A DNA stretch of 64,000 bases from Demequina muriae (GCF_030418295.1 NZ_JAUHQA010000001.1:620001-684000), one strand, 5' to 3'. Counted from the stretch's first letter, positions 45,130-54,215 are shown. Program-made: numbers and translations. Notes: generated by a model from the sequence alone, not told the origin.

Positions 45130-47406
45130 TTACAGGCCGCCGTGGAACGTGCGCGACAGCACGTCGAGCTGCTGCTCGCGGGTGAGCCGTACGAAGTTGA
45201 CGGCGTATCCCGAGACCCGGATGGTCAGCTGCGGGTAGTTCTCCGGGTGCTCCATCGCGTCCTCGAGCGTCTCGCGGTTCAGCACGTTGACGTTCATGTG
45301 GAAGCCGTGAGAGACGGAGTAGGCGTCGAGCACGCCGACCAGGTTCTTGATCTGCTCCGCCTTGTCGCGGCCCAGGCCCGCCGGCACCACCGTGGTGGTG
45401 AGCGAGATGCCGTCCTGTGCGTCGTCGTAGGGCAGCTTCGCGACCGACAGCGCCGAGGCGACGATGCCGTGAGTGTCGCGCCCGTTCATGGGGTTCGCGC
45501 CCGGGGCGAAGGGCTCGCCCAGACGGCGACCGTCGGGGGTGTTGCCCGTGTGCTTGCCGTAGACCACGTTCGACGTGATGGTCAGCACCGACTGCGTGTG
45601 CTTCGCACCGCGGTAGGTGGGCTGCTGACGCACCTTGGCCATGAAGCGGTGCACGAGCTCGATCGCGATGTCGTCCACGCGGTCGTCATCGTTGCCGAAG
45701 GTCGGGTACTCCCCTTCGACCTCGTAGTCGATCGCGAGGCCGGTCTCGTCCCGGATGGGGCGAACGGTCGCGTACTTCATCGCGCTCAGCGAGTCGGCTG
45801 CGACGGAGAGCCCGGCGATGCCGCACGCCATGGTGCGCAGGATGGAGCCGTCGTGCAGCGCCATCTCCAGACGCTCGTAGGCGTACTTGTCGTGCATGTA
45901 GTGGATGCAGTTGAGCGCGTCGACGTAGGTCTCGGCGAGCCAGTCCAGCAGCCCGTCGAACGCCTCGAGGGTCTCGTCGTAGTCGAGCACCTCACCCATC
46001 AGCGGGGCGCTCACCGGCGCGACCTGCGCACCGGACATCTCGTCCCGGCCGCCGTTGATCGCGTACAGCATCGCCTTGGCGAGGTTGACGCGAGCCCCGA
46101 AGAACTGCATCTGCTTGCCGACCTCCATGGCGGACACGCAGCACGCGATGGCTGCGTCGTCGCCACACTGGGAGCGGATCAGCTCGTCGGTCTCGTACTG
46201 GATCGAGGAGGTGTCGATGGACACCTGCGCACAGAAGTCCTTGAACCCCTGAGGCAGCTTCTCGGACCAGAACACGGTCAGGTTCGGCTCCGGTGCGGGG
46301 CCCAAGTTGTACAGGGTCTGCAGGAAGCGGAAGGACGTCTTGGTGACCAGCGGGCGGCCGTCATCGCCGATGCCGCCGATGGACTCGGTGACCCAGGTCG
46401 GGTCGCCAGAGAACAGGGCGTCGTACTCCGGGGTGCGCAGGAACCTGACGATGCGGAGCTTGATGACGAAGTCGTCGACGACCTCCTGGATGTCGGACTC
46501 GTCCAACGTGCCCTCGGCGAGGTCGCGGGCGGCGTAGACGTCGAGGAAGGTCGAGGTGCGACCCAGCGACATCGCGGCGCCGTTCTGCTCCTTGACCGCG
46601 CCCAGGTAAGCGAAGTAGAGCCACTGCACGGCCTCGCGGAAGTTGCCTGCCGGACCCGAGATGTCGTAGCCGTAGCTCGCCGCCATCTGCTTGAGCTCCT
46701 GGAGCGCGCGGACCTGCTCGGCGTTCTCCTCGCGGTCACGGATCACGTCTTCGGTCGAACGCTCCATGTCGAGGATGCCGCGCTCTGCCTTCTTGGCGGC
46801 GATGAGTGCGTCGACGCCGTAGAGCGCCACACGGCGGTAGTCGCCGATGATGCGGCCACGGCCGTAGGCGTCCGGCAGTCCGGTGACGATGTGCGAGCGA
46901 CGAGCGGCGCGGACGTTCGGCGGGTAGACGTCGAACACGCCGGCGTTGTGGGTCTTGCGGTACTCGCTGAAGATCTTCTCGAGCTGCGGGTCGACCGCGT
47001 AGCCGTAGGTCTCCAGGGCGTTGGCCACCATGCGCCAGCCGCCGTACGGCATGATCGCGCGCTTGAGCGGCGCATCGGTCTGGAGGCCGACGATGACATC
47101 CTCGCCCTCACGCACGTATCCGGGGGCGTGGGCGGTGATCGACGAGGGGGTCGTGGCGTCCACGTCGTAGACGCCCTTCTCACGCTCCTCGGGGAACAGT
47201 GCGGTGATGGACTCCCAGGCGCGTACGGTGCGCTCGGTGGGGCCTTCGAGGAACGAGGCGTCGCCCTCGTACGGCGTGTAGTTGGCCTGGATGAAGCCGC
47301 GGACGTCGATCGCATCGGACCACGGGCCGCGCTCGAAGGAGCGCCATTCGGCCTCGTGGGCGGCGGAGTCTGCGGCTGAGGTGGTGGGGATATCGGTGGC
47401 GGTCAT
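45130..47406 (-). CDS. pflB: Formate acetyltransferase (pyruvate formate-lyase)
   Basis: 758 residues, the usual PflB length. The catalytic Cys pair appears as ACCVSAM and the glycyl-radical site as [10 protein letters not shown], 30 residues from the C-terminus. [12 protein letters not shown] and [11 protein letters not shown] are conserved. It converts pyruvate and CoA to acetyl-CoA and formate, feeding AdhE, while the OFA carrier may export formate. The upstream region holds a DosR-like box and a 12-bp palindrome. Confidence 0.96.
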   Translation of the reverse strand: MTATDIPTTSAADSAAHEAEWRSFERGPWSDAIDVRGFIQANYTPYEGDASFLEGPTERTVRAWESITALFPEEREKGVYDVDATTPSSITAHAPGYVREGEDVIVGLQTDAPLKRAIMPYGGWRMVANALETYGYAVDPQLEKIFSEYRKTHNAGVFDVYPPNVRAARRSHIVTGLPDAYGRGRIIGDYRRVALYGVDALIAAKKAERGILDMERSTEDVIRDREENAEQVRALQELKQMAASYGYDISGPAGNFREAVQWLYFAYLGAVKEQNGAAMSLGRTSTFLDVYAARDLAEGTLDESDIQEVVDDFVIKLRIVRFLRTPEYDALFSGDPTWVTESIGGIGDDGRPLVTKTSFRFLQTLYNLGPAPEPNLTVFWSEKLPQGFKDFCAQVSIDTSSIQYETDELIRSQCGDDAAIACCVSAMEVGKQMQFFGARVNLAKAMLYAINGGRDEMSGAQVAPVSAPLMGEVLDYDETLEAFDGLLDWLAETYVDALNCIHYMHDKYAYERLEMALHDGSILRTMACGIAGLSVAADSLSAMKYATVRPIRDETGLAIDYEVEGEYPTFGNDDDRVDDIAIELVHRFMAKVRQQPTYRGAKHTQSVLTITSNVVYGKHTGNTPDGRRLGEPFAPGANPMNGRDTHGIVASALSVAKLPYDDAQDGISLTTTVVPAGLGRDKAEQIKNLVGVLDAYSVSHGFHMNVNVLNRETLEDAMEHPENYPQLTIRVSGYAVNFVRLTREQQLDVLSRTFHGGL

Positions 47407-47478
47407 GGGTGTTTCCTCCCTGGTGGGGCCGTCTCCGTAGGTAGCGGATCGAGCCGAGCCATGTACTGCACCGTGGCG

Positions 47479-47551
47479 ACCTGATCAGGTGCCATCGGCG
47501 ATAACTCGACGCTACCCCCGGGGAAAGGCCTCGCCATGGGACCAATGACCC
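47479..47551. promoter_or_regulatory. pflB control region: palindrome and DosR-like box
   Basis: ACCTGATCAGGT (47479-47490) is a perfect 12-bp palindrome 73 bp before pflB. GGGACCAATGACCC (47538-47551) lies 132 bp before it and matches the adhE box at 12 of 14 positions. Together they suggest control by oxygen or redox state. The bases also overlap the 5' flank of the divergent GH2 remnant. Confidence 0.45.
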
Positions 47552-47649
47552 TCGTCACTGCCCTCTGGGGTCAGTCTGCCGTACCCGGCTTCGACATGCC
47601 AGACTGTCGCTCGTCCCCCTGCTCGCGTCGACCCTTTCCGGAGCCGCCG

Positions 47650-49059
47650 TTGTCCGCCGTCACCCTCGTCGCCAATCCCATCCACGAGGGCTGGACGCTG
47701 ACGCATGCCGGGGGCGATGCACCGTCCCAAGTCGAGCGCGCGACCATCCCCGCACAGGTGCCCGGGTCGGCCCCGCTGGACCTCGACCGCGCCGGGCTGC
47801 TCCCCGACGGCCCGCGCGAGGACGGCACCGCCGCCGACTGGATGGCGTGGTGCGAGTGGCGATACGCCACCGTCTTCGCGGCCACCCCCGCGACGGAGGG
47901 CGAACGCGTCGACCTGGTGTTCGACGGCCTCGACACGGTCGCCACCGTGAGGCTCAACGACACCGAGATCGCCCGCACCAAGAACATGCACCGCTCCTAC
48001 CGGTTCGACGTGCGCGAGCTGGTGACCGGCGGCGCCAACAGGCTCACCGTCGACTTCGCCTCCGCTCTCGCGTATGCACGCGGGGTGGACGCCGATGCGC
48101 GGCGCGGCGACGTCACGCGCGCCTACCGAGGCGTGCGCAAGATGGCGTGGGGCTTCGGACCCTTCGGAGGCGCACCCGCCCATTCGGCGGGCATCCGCGG
48201 CGGCGTGCGCATCGAGCGGTGGCGCGTGGCACGGCTGGACGAGGTGCGGCCACTGGTCAGCTTCGACCGCGACACCGGTCGGGTGCAGGTGCACGTGCGC
48301 GTGGAGCGCGCCTCGGGCGAGCCGCTGACGGTGTGGGCCTCCGTCGCGGGCGCCGAGGCCAGCGCGCAGATCCCGCCAGGCGAGGTCACCGGCGTGGTGA
48401 CGGTCGAAGCGCCCCAGATCGAGGCCTGGTGGCCTCACGGCCACGGCCCCGCGCGGCTCTACGACCTCGTCGTGGACCTGCATTCGACCGACGAGCGCCT
48501 GGACACGCACGCACGCCGGGTGGGCTTCCGCTCGGTCACCTTGGACGGCGCCGTCAACGCGCTGCCCGCCACGGAGCACACCACGGCCGATGCGGGCGAG
48601 GAGTTCGCGGATCCACCTCAGGTCTCGCCGCGCACCGAGCGGGTGAGCGTGACGGTCAACGATCGGCAGGTCGACCTGACGGTCGCGCTCTGGACTCCCC
48701 TCGACACGGTGCTCGCTCGCGTCACGGTGGAACAGGTGCGTGCCGTCGTCGAGCGGCAGCGCGATGCGGGCGTGGGAGTGCTGCACGTCGACGGCGTGGG
48801 CGTGTACGAGTCGCCCGAGTTCTACCAGGTGTGCGACGAGCTCGGCATGTTCGTGGTCCAGGACCCGCCGTTCGTGGGCGACGGTTACCGCACGGGAGCT
48901 CCCGTGCAGGGCGAGGCCATCGAGGAGACCCGGGAGCACGTGGCCCGGCTCGCGCCGCACCCGTCGCTGCTGACGTACGGGACCGTCGAGGACCGTGCGT
49001 ACGGATCGCTGGTCTCGGGCATCATCGCGGTGCTCGACCCGGCCCGGCTCACCACCTGA
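47650..49059 (+). CDS. Truncated GH2 beta-mannosidase-like protein lacking catalytic residues
   Basis: About 469 residues from TTG 47650 (GGAG 6 nt upstream); ATG 47536 or 47596 would add N-terminal residues without homology. It covers the jelly-roll and Ig-like domains of GH2 beta-mannosidases (HEGWTLTHAGG, PAQVPGSAPLDL, RVGFRSVTLDG) and the start of the barrel (YESPEFYQVCDELGMFVVQD). Where the family has a WxGNNE acid/base motif it reads LTYGTVEDRAY, and it then stops about 350 residues short. It is probably inactive: a pseudoenzyme or decaying gene. The frame is otherwise intact with normal codon use. Confidence 0.7.
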   Translation: MSAVTLVANPIHEGWTLTHAGGDAPSQVERATIPAQVPGSAPLDLDRAGLLPDGPREDGTAADWMAWCEWRYATVFAATPATEGERVDLVFDGLDTVATVRLNDTEIARTKNMHRSYRFDVRELVTGGANRLTVDFASALAYARGVDADARRGDVTRAYRGVRKMAWGFGPFGGAPAHSAGIRGGVRIERWRVARLDEVRPLVSFDRDTGRVQVHVRVERASGEPLTVWASVAGAEASAQIPPGEVTGVVTVEAPQIEAWWPHGHGPARLYDLVVDLHSTDERLDTHARRVGFRSVTLDGAVNALPATEHTTADAGEEFADPPQVSPRTERVSVTVNDRQVDLTVALWTPLDTVLARVTVEQVRAVVERQRDAGVGVLHVDGVGVYESPEFYQVCDELGMFVVQDPPFVGDGYRTGAPVQGEAIEETREHVARLAPHPSLLTYGTVEDRAYGSLVSGIIAVLDPARLTT

Positions 49060-49202
49060 CCCGTCTCCCGCCTTTCCACCCGCACCCGGTTGCCCACCCG
49101 CACCCGCGTCCCCGTCAGCGCAAGTGTCGAGACGTGTGCGCTTTCGACCCGCTCGGCGCACGGCAGCTGACACTTACGGGATCGCAGCCGGCCCGGGCAT
49201 CG

Positions 49203-49679
49203 TCAGCCCGCGCGCGCCCGACCCTCGGCCGTGAGGGTGATGCCGTCCGAGAAGGACGCGAGTGCGTCGATGTCGAACAGCGGGAGCACACGGCGCGCAA
49301 TGGTCACGGTCGCCGTTCCGTCCGGCGCCGCCGTCACCTGTACCACGGCCACCTCCCCCGCCCACTCGCGTGCGTCTGCTGCCAGCCAGGCGGCGACGGC
49401 CCCGGCCATCGCGTCGTCGTCGAGCGCCACCGTGTCGTCGAGAGTCACGGTGTCGCCGCCCGCGGAGTAGTACTCCCCCGCATCGAGCTCGTCGGCGGCC
49501 GCGAGCGCGAGCTCATCAGCGAGGCTCGTCAGCCGCATGCGGTCGAGGTGCACCTGGGTGGCTGCCGCCATCACGAGCAGTGCCAGCAAGGTGAGCACCA
49601 CCCATCCGAGAGTCAACAGGGTGATGTTCCCGTCGTCGTCTCGCACGTCCGTCCTGAGCCACGCCCGCGAGCGCCTCAC
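49203..49679 (-). CDS. TadE-like protein of the Tad locus
   Basis: 158 residues. GTG 49679 overlaps the preceding stop (GTGA). A short charged leader (DDDGN) is followed by one hydrophobic helix (LLTLGWVVLTLLALLVMAAA), then a soluble domain. It fits the secretion-neighbourhood TadE-like family found at the end of actinobacterial Tad loci. It lacks the Glu at +5 seen in canonical pseudopilins. Cut off from the upstream tad genes by the inserted element. Confidence 0.72.
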   Translation of the reverse strand: MRRSRAWLRTDVRDDDGNITLLTLGWVVLTLLALLVMAAATQVHLDRMRLTSLADELALAAADELDAGEYYSAGGDTVTLDDTVALDDDAMAGAVAAWLAADAREWAGEVAVVQVTAAPDGTATVTIARRVLPLFDIDALASFSDGITLTAEGRARAG

Positions 49680-50152
49680 GGCGAGAACCCCTCGACAGGC
49701 GAACGCCCGGTCGCGGAGACGTCGACGGCAACTGGCACCACCTCGACCACCGGTCCGGGCACACCCGCCAGCGGCACCGCCACCACCACCTCGGCCGTGA
49801 CCGTGGATCCGGGCTCGAAGCACGGCGACGAATCGCACTCGAGAGTCACTGAAGGCTCGCCGCGCACCGAGAAGTCCTCGAGCGCGAGCGCCACCGCCGC
49901 CTGCGCCCGAGCGACCGCCGCCTCCCGCGCATCGGCCGCCGTTCCCCCGCTCTCCAGCGCGTCGAGGCCTGCCACGACGGCGCCACGGGCGGCCGACCGA
50001 CTCGCGCCCTCCACGGCGAACGCCGCAGCCTGGAACTGGGCGGCCGCGATCACGAGGTAGACCACCGGTACCAGCACCAGCACGGTGACCCCGAGGAACT
50101 CGACCATGGCCGCGCCCGCGTCGTCACGACGCCTTGCCGACACGTCAGCCAT
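49676..50152 (-). CDS. TadE/TadF-like pseudopilin
   Basis: 158 residues from ATG 50152, overlapping the previous stop by 8 nt. It has a prepilin-like processing site and helix (DDAGAAMVEFLGVTVLVLVP, Glu five residues after Gly), then an external domain with a Cys pair (ECDSSPC). Such minor pseudopilins help assemble Flp/Tad pili. Confidence 0.8.
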   Translation of the reverse strand: MADVSARRRDDAGAAMVEFLGVTVLVLVPVVYLVIAAAQFQAAAFAVEGASRSAARGAVVAGLDALESGGTAADAREAAVARAQAAVALALEDFSVRGEPSVTLECDSSPCFEPGSTVTAEVVVAVPLAGVPGPVVEVVPVAVDVSATGRSPVEGFSP

Positions 50153-50543
50153 CGCTGGCCTCGTCGAACGCCCTGGCCTCCACCCGCATCGTGCCCGGAC
50201 CCCAGAGCCCGACGATCGGCACCGCGGCCTCGAGCGTGACCACCACCACGCCGGCGCCGTCCACCGAGTCGCGAGAGGCGCGCGCGAGGATCTCCCGGTT
50301 GCCGAGCGCCGAGCGAGCGACCTCCTCGCTGCGCGCGACGCCGTCGTCGAGCGTCCTGTCAGCGCGTGCCCCGTGACGTGCGCCCTCATACGCGCTCGAC
50401 ACCAAGATGTTGCGCACGTGGAGAGCAAGCACCAGTTGCAGCACCGCGAGCCCGATCAGCACCACCAGAGTGCCGACGAGCACGAACTCGACTGCCGCCG
50501 ACCCCCGGTCGTGCTCAGCCCCCCGTGACGGAATCGATCGCAT
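50145..50543 (-). CDS. TadE-like pseudopilin
   Basis: 132 residues: DRGSAAVEFVLVGTLVVLIG is a canonical TadE leader and helix with Glu at +5, followed by SAYEGARHGARADRT, the conserved post-helix motif. The start overlaps the small pilin-like gene by 29 nt. Membrane-anchored minor subunit of the Tad pilus. Confidence 0.85.
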   Translation of the reverse strand: MRSIPSRGAEHDRGSAAVEFVLVGTLVVLIGLAVLQLVLALHVRNILVSSAYEGARHGARADRTLDDGVARSEEVARSALGNREILARASRDSVDGAGVVVVTLEAAVPIVGLWGPGTMRVEARAFDEASDG

Positions 50544-50691
50544 CGGTGAACAGGCCCTCCAACGCCGGCCCGGCGAGCGCCCAGATCGCGGCGACCAGTC
50601 CGGCAGTCATCAGCGTGATGAGCACCCAGCCAGGCACGTCACCGCGCTCCGGTTCCTCAGCCCCCACGCGTGTCATCAATCGTCGGATCAT
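50515..50691 (-). CDS. Small pilin-like membrane protein of the Tad locus
   Basis: 58 residues from ATG 50689-50691: a charged N-terminus (EEPERGDVPG), one hydrophobic helix (WVLITLMTAGLVAAIWALAG) and a short tail. Proteins of this shape occupy the Flp pilin position in actinobacterial Tad loci. The canonical G-N4-E processing motif is absent, so it may not be the major pilin. It lies 38 nt downstream of the tadC 3' part. Confidence 0.7.
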   Translation of the reverse strand: MIRRLMTRVGAEEPERGDVPGWVLITLMTAGLVAAIWALAGPALEGLFTDAIDSVTGG

Positions 50692-50729
50692 CGTGCTTCC
50701 CCCGTCTCATCGTGATGTTGCGCCATCGA

Positions 50730-50927
50730 TTAACCCCCGAGGTCGATTGCGACCAGACCCGGGAAGACTGCGAATGCCACCGTGACGGGGAGGATCAGGA
50801 ACACGACGGGCACCATCATCGCGATCTCGCGCCGCCCACCCTCCTCGACGAGTGCCTGCCGCCCCTGAGACCGTGCATCCTGCGCCTGGGCGCGCAGCAC
50901 CTCGGCCAGTGGGGTGCCGCGCTCCAC
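50730..50927 (-). pseudogene. tadC: tadC 3' fragment (split by the integrated element)
   Basis: 65 codons of the type II secretion F domain C-terminus: ERGTPLAEVLRAQAQDARSQ followed by two hydrophobic stretches ending GLVAIDLGG. There is no ribosome site or start of its own. Its first codons (Val-Glu-Arg) repeat the last codons of the N-terminal part at 59987-60730. Joining both at this point gives a normal TadC of about 306 residues. Confidence 0.9.
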
Positions 50928-50948
50928 GGAACGAGTAGATTACTCACC
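50905..50948. other. Left attachment site (attL) in tadC
   Basis: Host tadC coding sequence ends here and element sequence starts 21-25 bp before the integrase ATG. Codon alignment puts GCC-GCG-CTC-CAC (50916-50927) opposite CGC-ACG-TTC-GAC at the right end (59993-60004). Shared bases are scattered (CG, TC, AC), as expected for a serine integrase with a 2-bp crossover. The outer ACTC of the element half-site is at 50942-50945. Confidence 0.75.
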
Positions 50949-52646
50949 ATGGCAACTACCAGGCGCGCGATCACACTCGGCCGTCAGTCACGCGAGCGCG
51001 AAGACAAGAGCGCGGGCTCGCCCGAGATGCAGAAGCGGGAGACGCGAAGGTTCGTCGAAGAGAAGGGGTGGGACTTCGTCGAACACTTCGAGGACCTCGG
51101 CCGGTCCGGCTGGGACAAGGAGGCACCGCGCCCCGGCCTGGACGCTGCCCTCGCGGCGATAGAGGACCGGACGGCTGACACGCTCGTGGTCTACCGTCTG
51201 GACCGCCTCACTCGCCAGGGGCTCATGGAGGCGGCGTCGCTCCTGAAGCGCATCACGGATGCGGGCGGACGCCTGGTCTCCGCGACCGAGTCCGATATCG
51301 ACGTGTCGTCGTCGATGGGCGCCATGCAGTTCGCGATGCTCTCCGCATTCGCCAAGCAAGAGTCTGAGAACATCTCGACCCGAACCCGCAAGACCAAGGC
51401 CGAGTTGCGCCTCGCGGGCTCCCACATGAGCGGCCAACCTCCGTACGGTATGCGCGCCGTTCGTGCTGCGAATGGCCGACTTGTTGTGCGGATGCTAGAG
51501 CCCTACGAGGCAGAAGCGAAGCACGTTCGCGATGCCTTCAGCGCGGTACGCGACGGACGGTCGATAGCCGAGGTGGCGCGGGAGATGAACGCTAGAGGCC
51601 TACGCACGCGGCCGACGTCCAAGCGCCCTGACGGCGCCGAATGGACGACTTCGGCGCTCTCACGTCTGCTCCGAAATCCGACCATCGCGGGCTACATGCC
51701 CGAGACGCGTTCCCAACCTGCGGGATCGGGTAGGGCCTCGCGCGACGGCGCCACGCCGCGCGACGAACGTGGACGTATCGCTATCGCGCGAGACGCGGAC
51801 AACAATCTGTTTCAGCCGTGGGCGCCCATCGTGGACCCCGGCCAGTGGCATGAGTTGCAGGATGCCCTCGACAAGAGACCCCGGCTGCGCGGCAAGACCA
51901 AGACCCCTTCATTGTTGGGTGGAAACGGTCTTCTGCGCTGCGCTGAGTGTGGCGGCCCGATGTTCGCTGATCGGGCAAGAACCCGGGCGGCGTATCGGTG
52001 CAGTTGGCACCGAACGGGACGTACTCGCCTCGAATGCCCGGGCGTCTCCGTGGCACTCGATCCCACTGACGACTTCGTGGCGCTGGCGGTCTTCTCACGC
52101 CTGGCGACCCTCGCGCCTACGCCTATGGGCCCAGACGATGACGATTCACTTCGCGATGAAGATGCGGCGCTCCTGCTCACGCTGACGGAGCGTTTCGCGG
52201 CCCGGGAGGAGGATCCCGAAACTACGGCGCTTCGTGCGAGGCTTCGCGAGACGATCGCACAACTCGAAGGTGCGTTGTATCGTCTGGATGATGACCGCCA
52301 AGAGGGTTTCTACGACGGCGCTCTCGGTACGGAGAGATACCGCCGCCAATCGGCGACGCTGAGCGCCAAGTATGCCAAGGCGACCGAGGCGCTAGAGCAG
52401 GTGCCGGTCGCGACTGGAAACGGCCTGGTCCCTTGGCTGGACGCGCTCTCTACGACTCAGGACCCCAACGAGGGACCGTTAGGCGATGGGTCGATCTGGG
52501 CGAAGTGGGACGTAGCAGAGCGACGGGACTTTCTGGCACTGGTGATCGATCACGTGCGGGTGCGCAAGGGAACGCGCAACGGCGGCGTCTTCGATGCCGC
52601 TAGCCGTCTGGAGATTCGTTGGGCGACAGGACCCTCCACGCCGTAG
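50949..52646 (+). CDS. int: Large serine recombinase (integrase)
   Basis: 565 residues from ATG 50949. The resolvase domain (~5-150) has the catalytic Ser in LGRQSRE (Ser14) and VVYRLDRLTR. A recombinase domain follows (~170-270, RLLRNPTIAGYMPE), then a zinc ribbon (~330-365, CAECGG ... CSWHRTG ... CPG) and a coiled coil near 420-470. This is the layout of phiC31-type phage integrases. It starts about 21 bp from the left junction, the usual place next to attP. No excisionase-like directionality factor could be identified. Confidence 0.95.
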   Translation: MATTRRAITLGRQSREREDKSAGSPEMQKRETRRFVEEKGWDFVEHFEDLGRSGWDKEAPRPGLDAALAAIEDRTADTLVVYRLDRLTRQGLMEAASLLKRITDAGGRLVSATESDIDVSSSMGAMQFAMLSAFAKQESENISTRTRKTKAELRLAGSHMSGQPPYGMRAVRAANGRLVVRMLEPYEAEAKHVRDAFSAVRDGRSIAEVAREMNARGLRTRPTSKRPDGAEWTTSALSRLLRNPTIAGYMPETRSQPAGSGRASRDGATPRDERGRIAIARDADNNLFQPWAPIVDPGQWHELQDALDKRPRLRGKTKTPSLLGGNGLLRCAECGGPMFADRARTRAAYRCSWHRTGRTRLECPGVSVALDPTDDFVALAVFSRLATLAPTPMGPDDDDSLRDEDAALLLTLTERFAAREEDPETTALRARLRETIAQLEGALYRLDDDRQEGFYDGALGTERYRRQSATLSAKYAKATEALEQVPVATGNGLVPWLDALSTTQDPNEGPLGDGSIWAKWDVAERRDFLALVIDHVRVRKGTRNGGVFDAASRLEIRWATGPSTP

Positions 52647-52719
52647 CGAGCACCTCGGCACACTCCTACTACGAGGGGCGGCTCCGGCTCTATCCGTGTC
52701 TGCTCTTATGGAGGTCCCC

Positions 52720-52878
52720 GTGATTGACCCTCGTCCCTGCGCCGTATGCGCCGCCCCGCTCGCGCCGACCAAGCGCTCCGATGCCCGCTTCTGCGCCACT
52801 CGATGCCAGGAGCGCGCCCGCTGGGCCCGGCGGCGCCGCGAGATGCTCGCTGGCCGCGAAGCCCTCTCCACTTCCTAG
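52720..52878 (+). CDS. Mini zinc-finger protein (copy 1)
   Basis: 52 residues from GTG 52720 with GGAGG 5 nt before; ATG 52708 is an alternative. The core is CAVC-x14-CATRC followed by a highly basic helix (RARWARRRR). A second element gene at 54839 has the same CxxC-x14-CxxxC spacing and basic tail. Probably a small DNA- or RNA-binding factor; function unknown. Confidence 0.7.
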   Translation: MIDPRPCAVCAAPLAPTKRSDARFCATRCQERARWARRRREMLAGREALSTS

Positions 52879-52882
52879 TTTC

Positions 52883-52929
52883 AGGTGCGCGCCCGCCCAA
52901 ATCCCGTGTCGGGGTCCGAGCGCGCACCT
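52883..52929 (+). terminator. Hairpin after integrase and zinc-finger genes
   Basis: A perfect 10-bp inverted repeat AGGTGCGCGC / GCGCGCACCT with a 27-nt spacer, 5 nt past the zinc-finger stop. It probably ends the integrase transcript. Confidence 0.55.
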
Positions 52930-53120
52930 GTCTCATCCTCGGCGCGTTGGTCCGCGTCGTTTGAGTGCCGTCCGCTCTCCTGGCGCGCGCGGCACGCCCC
53001 GTGCGGGTAGGGTCCGCGCGGTCGCGGCGATGGCTTCCAACATGCGCCGCACCTGCGCCTCGCACTGGTTCTACTGGTGCCCGGCGCGGCAACGCGTGGC
53101 CCCTCGGCTCGCCACGCACG

Positions 53121-53175
53121 CATAGGCCGCCCCTGCGCGCCGCCCGGCTGCGCGAGCAGCGCGGGGCGGCCTATG
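53121..53175 (+). terminator. 13-bp-stem terminator before the capsid operon
   Basis: CATAGGCCGCCCC pairs exactly with GGGGCGGCCTATG across a 29-nt GC-rich loop and is followed by a pyrimidine-rich run (CCCCTTCTGTCTTTCC). It insulates the capsid genes from upstream transcription. Confidence 0.75.
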
Positions 53176-53321
53176 CCCCTTCTGTCTTTCCCCCGCTCAC
53201 TCCGGCGCCAAGGCGCGCCCCGTGAGAGATCCCCAGAGCCCTCCGGAGCCAGTGGTCCCGGCTTGCGGCTCGCACCCAGGTGGTGACTCCCCCTATCCCT
53301 TCGGCTCCCCAAGGAGTACCC

Positions 53322-54215
53322 ATGCCCAATGAGTTCCTCAACCCCGAAAAGGTCGCGGCCCTCGCTGCGACCCTCGCCGCCGCTGACCTCGGCCTGACCC
53401 AGCACGTCTACCGCGACGTCGCCTCAGACTTCGGTCAGGGCGTGTCTGGCAAGACCGTCCAGATCCGCGTGCCCGGCGTGACCACGACCGGCTCGCGTCC
53501 CGTGGGCTCGACCGAGAACTACGTCCAGGGCTCCCTGACGGAAACGTCGATCCCCGTGACCCTTGAGAACGAGATCTACTCCTCGGTCCCCATCACCCTC
53601 GACGAGGCAGACCTCGAACTGAAGGACTTCGGCGCCCAGGTCCTGCGCCCGCAGGGCCAGTCCGTCGCCCACCAGATCGATAAGGCCGTGGCGGACGCCA
53701 TGGCAGCGACCTCGCCCGAGGCGTCGATCGTCTACGACAGCACTAATCCGCGTGCCAGTCTGATCCGTGCCCGTGCGGTCCTGCGCGCCCGTGGCGTGAA
53801 TGCGAACCGGGCCCTGACCGCGATCGTCGGAGCGAACGTCTTCGCCGACCTCGCCGAGGCGAACGTCCTCGAACCGGCCGCGAACGGCACGTACCACGTC
53901 GCCGGTATGGCGGTGGTCGAGAACACTCTCGTGAGCCCTTACGCCCTTTACGTGATGGTCAAGGAGGCCTTCGTGGCGGCTGTCCGTGCGCCGGTCCCCC
54001 CGCATGGCGCGGTCACGGCTGCCAGCGTCACTGCCAGCGGCATGGCTCTCACGCACATGATCGGGCTCAACATCGCCAATGGCGTCTCGTCCTCGGTCCT
54101 GACCGCCTTCGTCGGAGTGGCGCCGCTTCCGCTTGCGGTGGCGAACTATGAAAGCGGCTCGGTCGACCTCGTCGACGGCGGCGGCGTGGTGGCCGTCAAC
54201 ACGACCGGCGCGTGA
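53322..54215 (+). CDS. Phage major capsid protein, P22 coat type
   Basis: 297 residues from ATG 53322 with AAGGAG 7 nt upstream. The pattern is that of P22 gp5-like HK97-fold coat proteins: FLNPEKVAALAATLAAADLG, VYRDVASDFGQGVSGKTVQI, the VTLENEIYSSVPITLDEADL beta/elbow region, EDFGAQVL-like LKDFGAQVLRP, and DPYGALV-like NPRASLIRARAVLRARGVNA. At 297 residues it is short beside the ~400+ of P22 coat. No scaffold or protease gene accompanies it. It should form the shell that packages the element. Confidence 0.85.
   Translation: MPNEFLNPEKVAALAATLAAADLGLTQHVYRDVASDFGQGVSGKTVQIRVPGVTTTGSRPVGSTENYVQGSLTETSIPVTLENEIYSSVPITLDEADLELKDFGAQVLRPQGQSVAHQIDKAVADAMAATSPEASIVYDSTNPRASLIRARAVLRARGVNANRALTAIVGANVFADLAEANVLEPAANGTYHVAGMAVVENTLVSPYALYVMVKEAFVAAVRAPVPPHGAVTAASVTASGMALTHMIGLNIANGVSSSVLTAFVGVAPLPLAVANYESGSVDLVDGGGVVAVNTTGA

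Larger units (their letters stand above)
52879..53321. other. 443-bp stretch without a confident gene, rich in hairpins
   Basis: It starts with an inverted repeat (52883-52929) and contains a 13-bp-stem hairpin (53121-53175). Between them is at most a 31-codon frame (ATG 53029 to stop 53125) with two Cys and aromatic residues, which I do not call. The last 140 bp lead to the capsid gene and should hold its promoter. A small RNA between the hairpins is possible. Confidence 0.5.

Noticed and set aside
43948-47379. A 1143-codon plus-strand frame across pflA and pflB
   Set aside because: It runs antisense to two genes with intact catalytic motifs and is a GC artefact.
49060-49202. Hidden small gene between the GH2 remnant and the tad locus
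   Set aside because: No frame with a ribosome site; it is a short convergent gap with nothing recognisable.
53029-53125. 31-codon frame with Cys and aromatic residues between two hairpins
   Set aside because: Too short, no ribosome site or homology; mentioned only as a possibility within the gap.
53322-54215. Encapsulin nanocompartment instead of phage capsid
   Set aside because: The sequence follows the P22 coat pattern, is followed by a head-tail adaptor in coupled translation, and there is no cargo enzyme.
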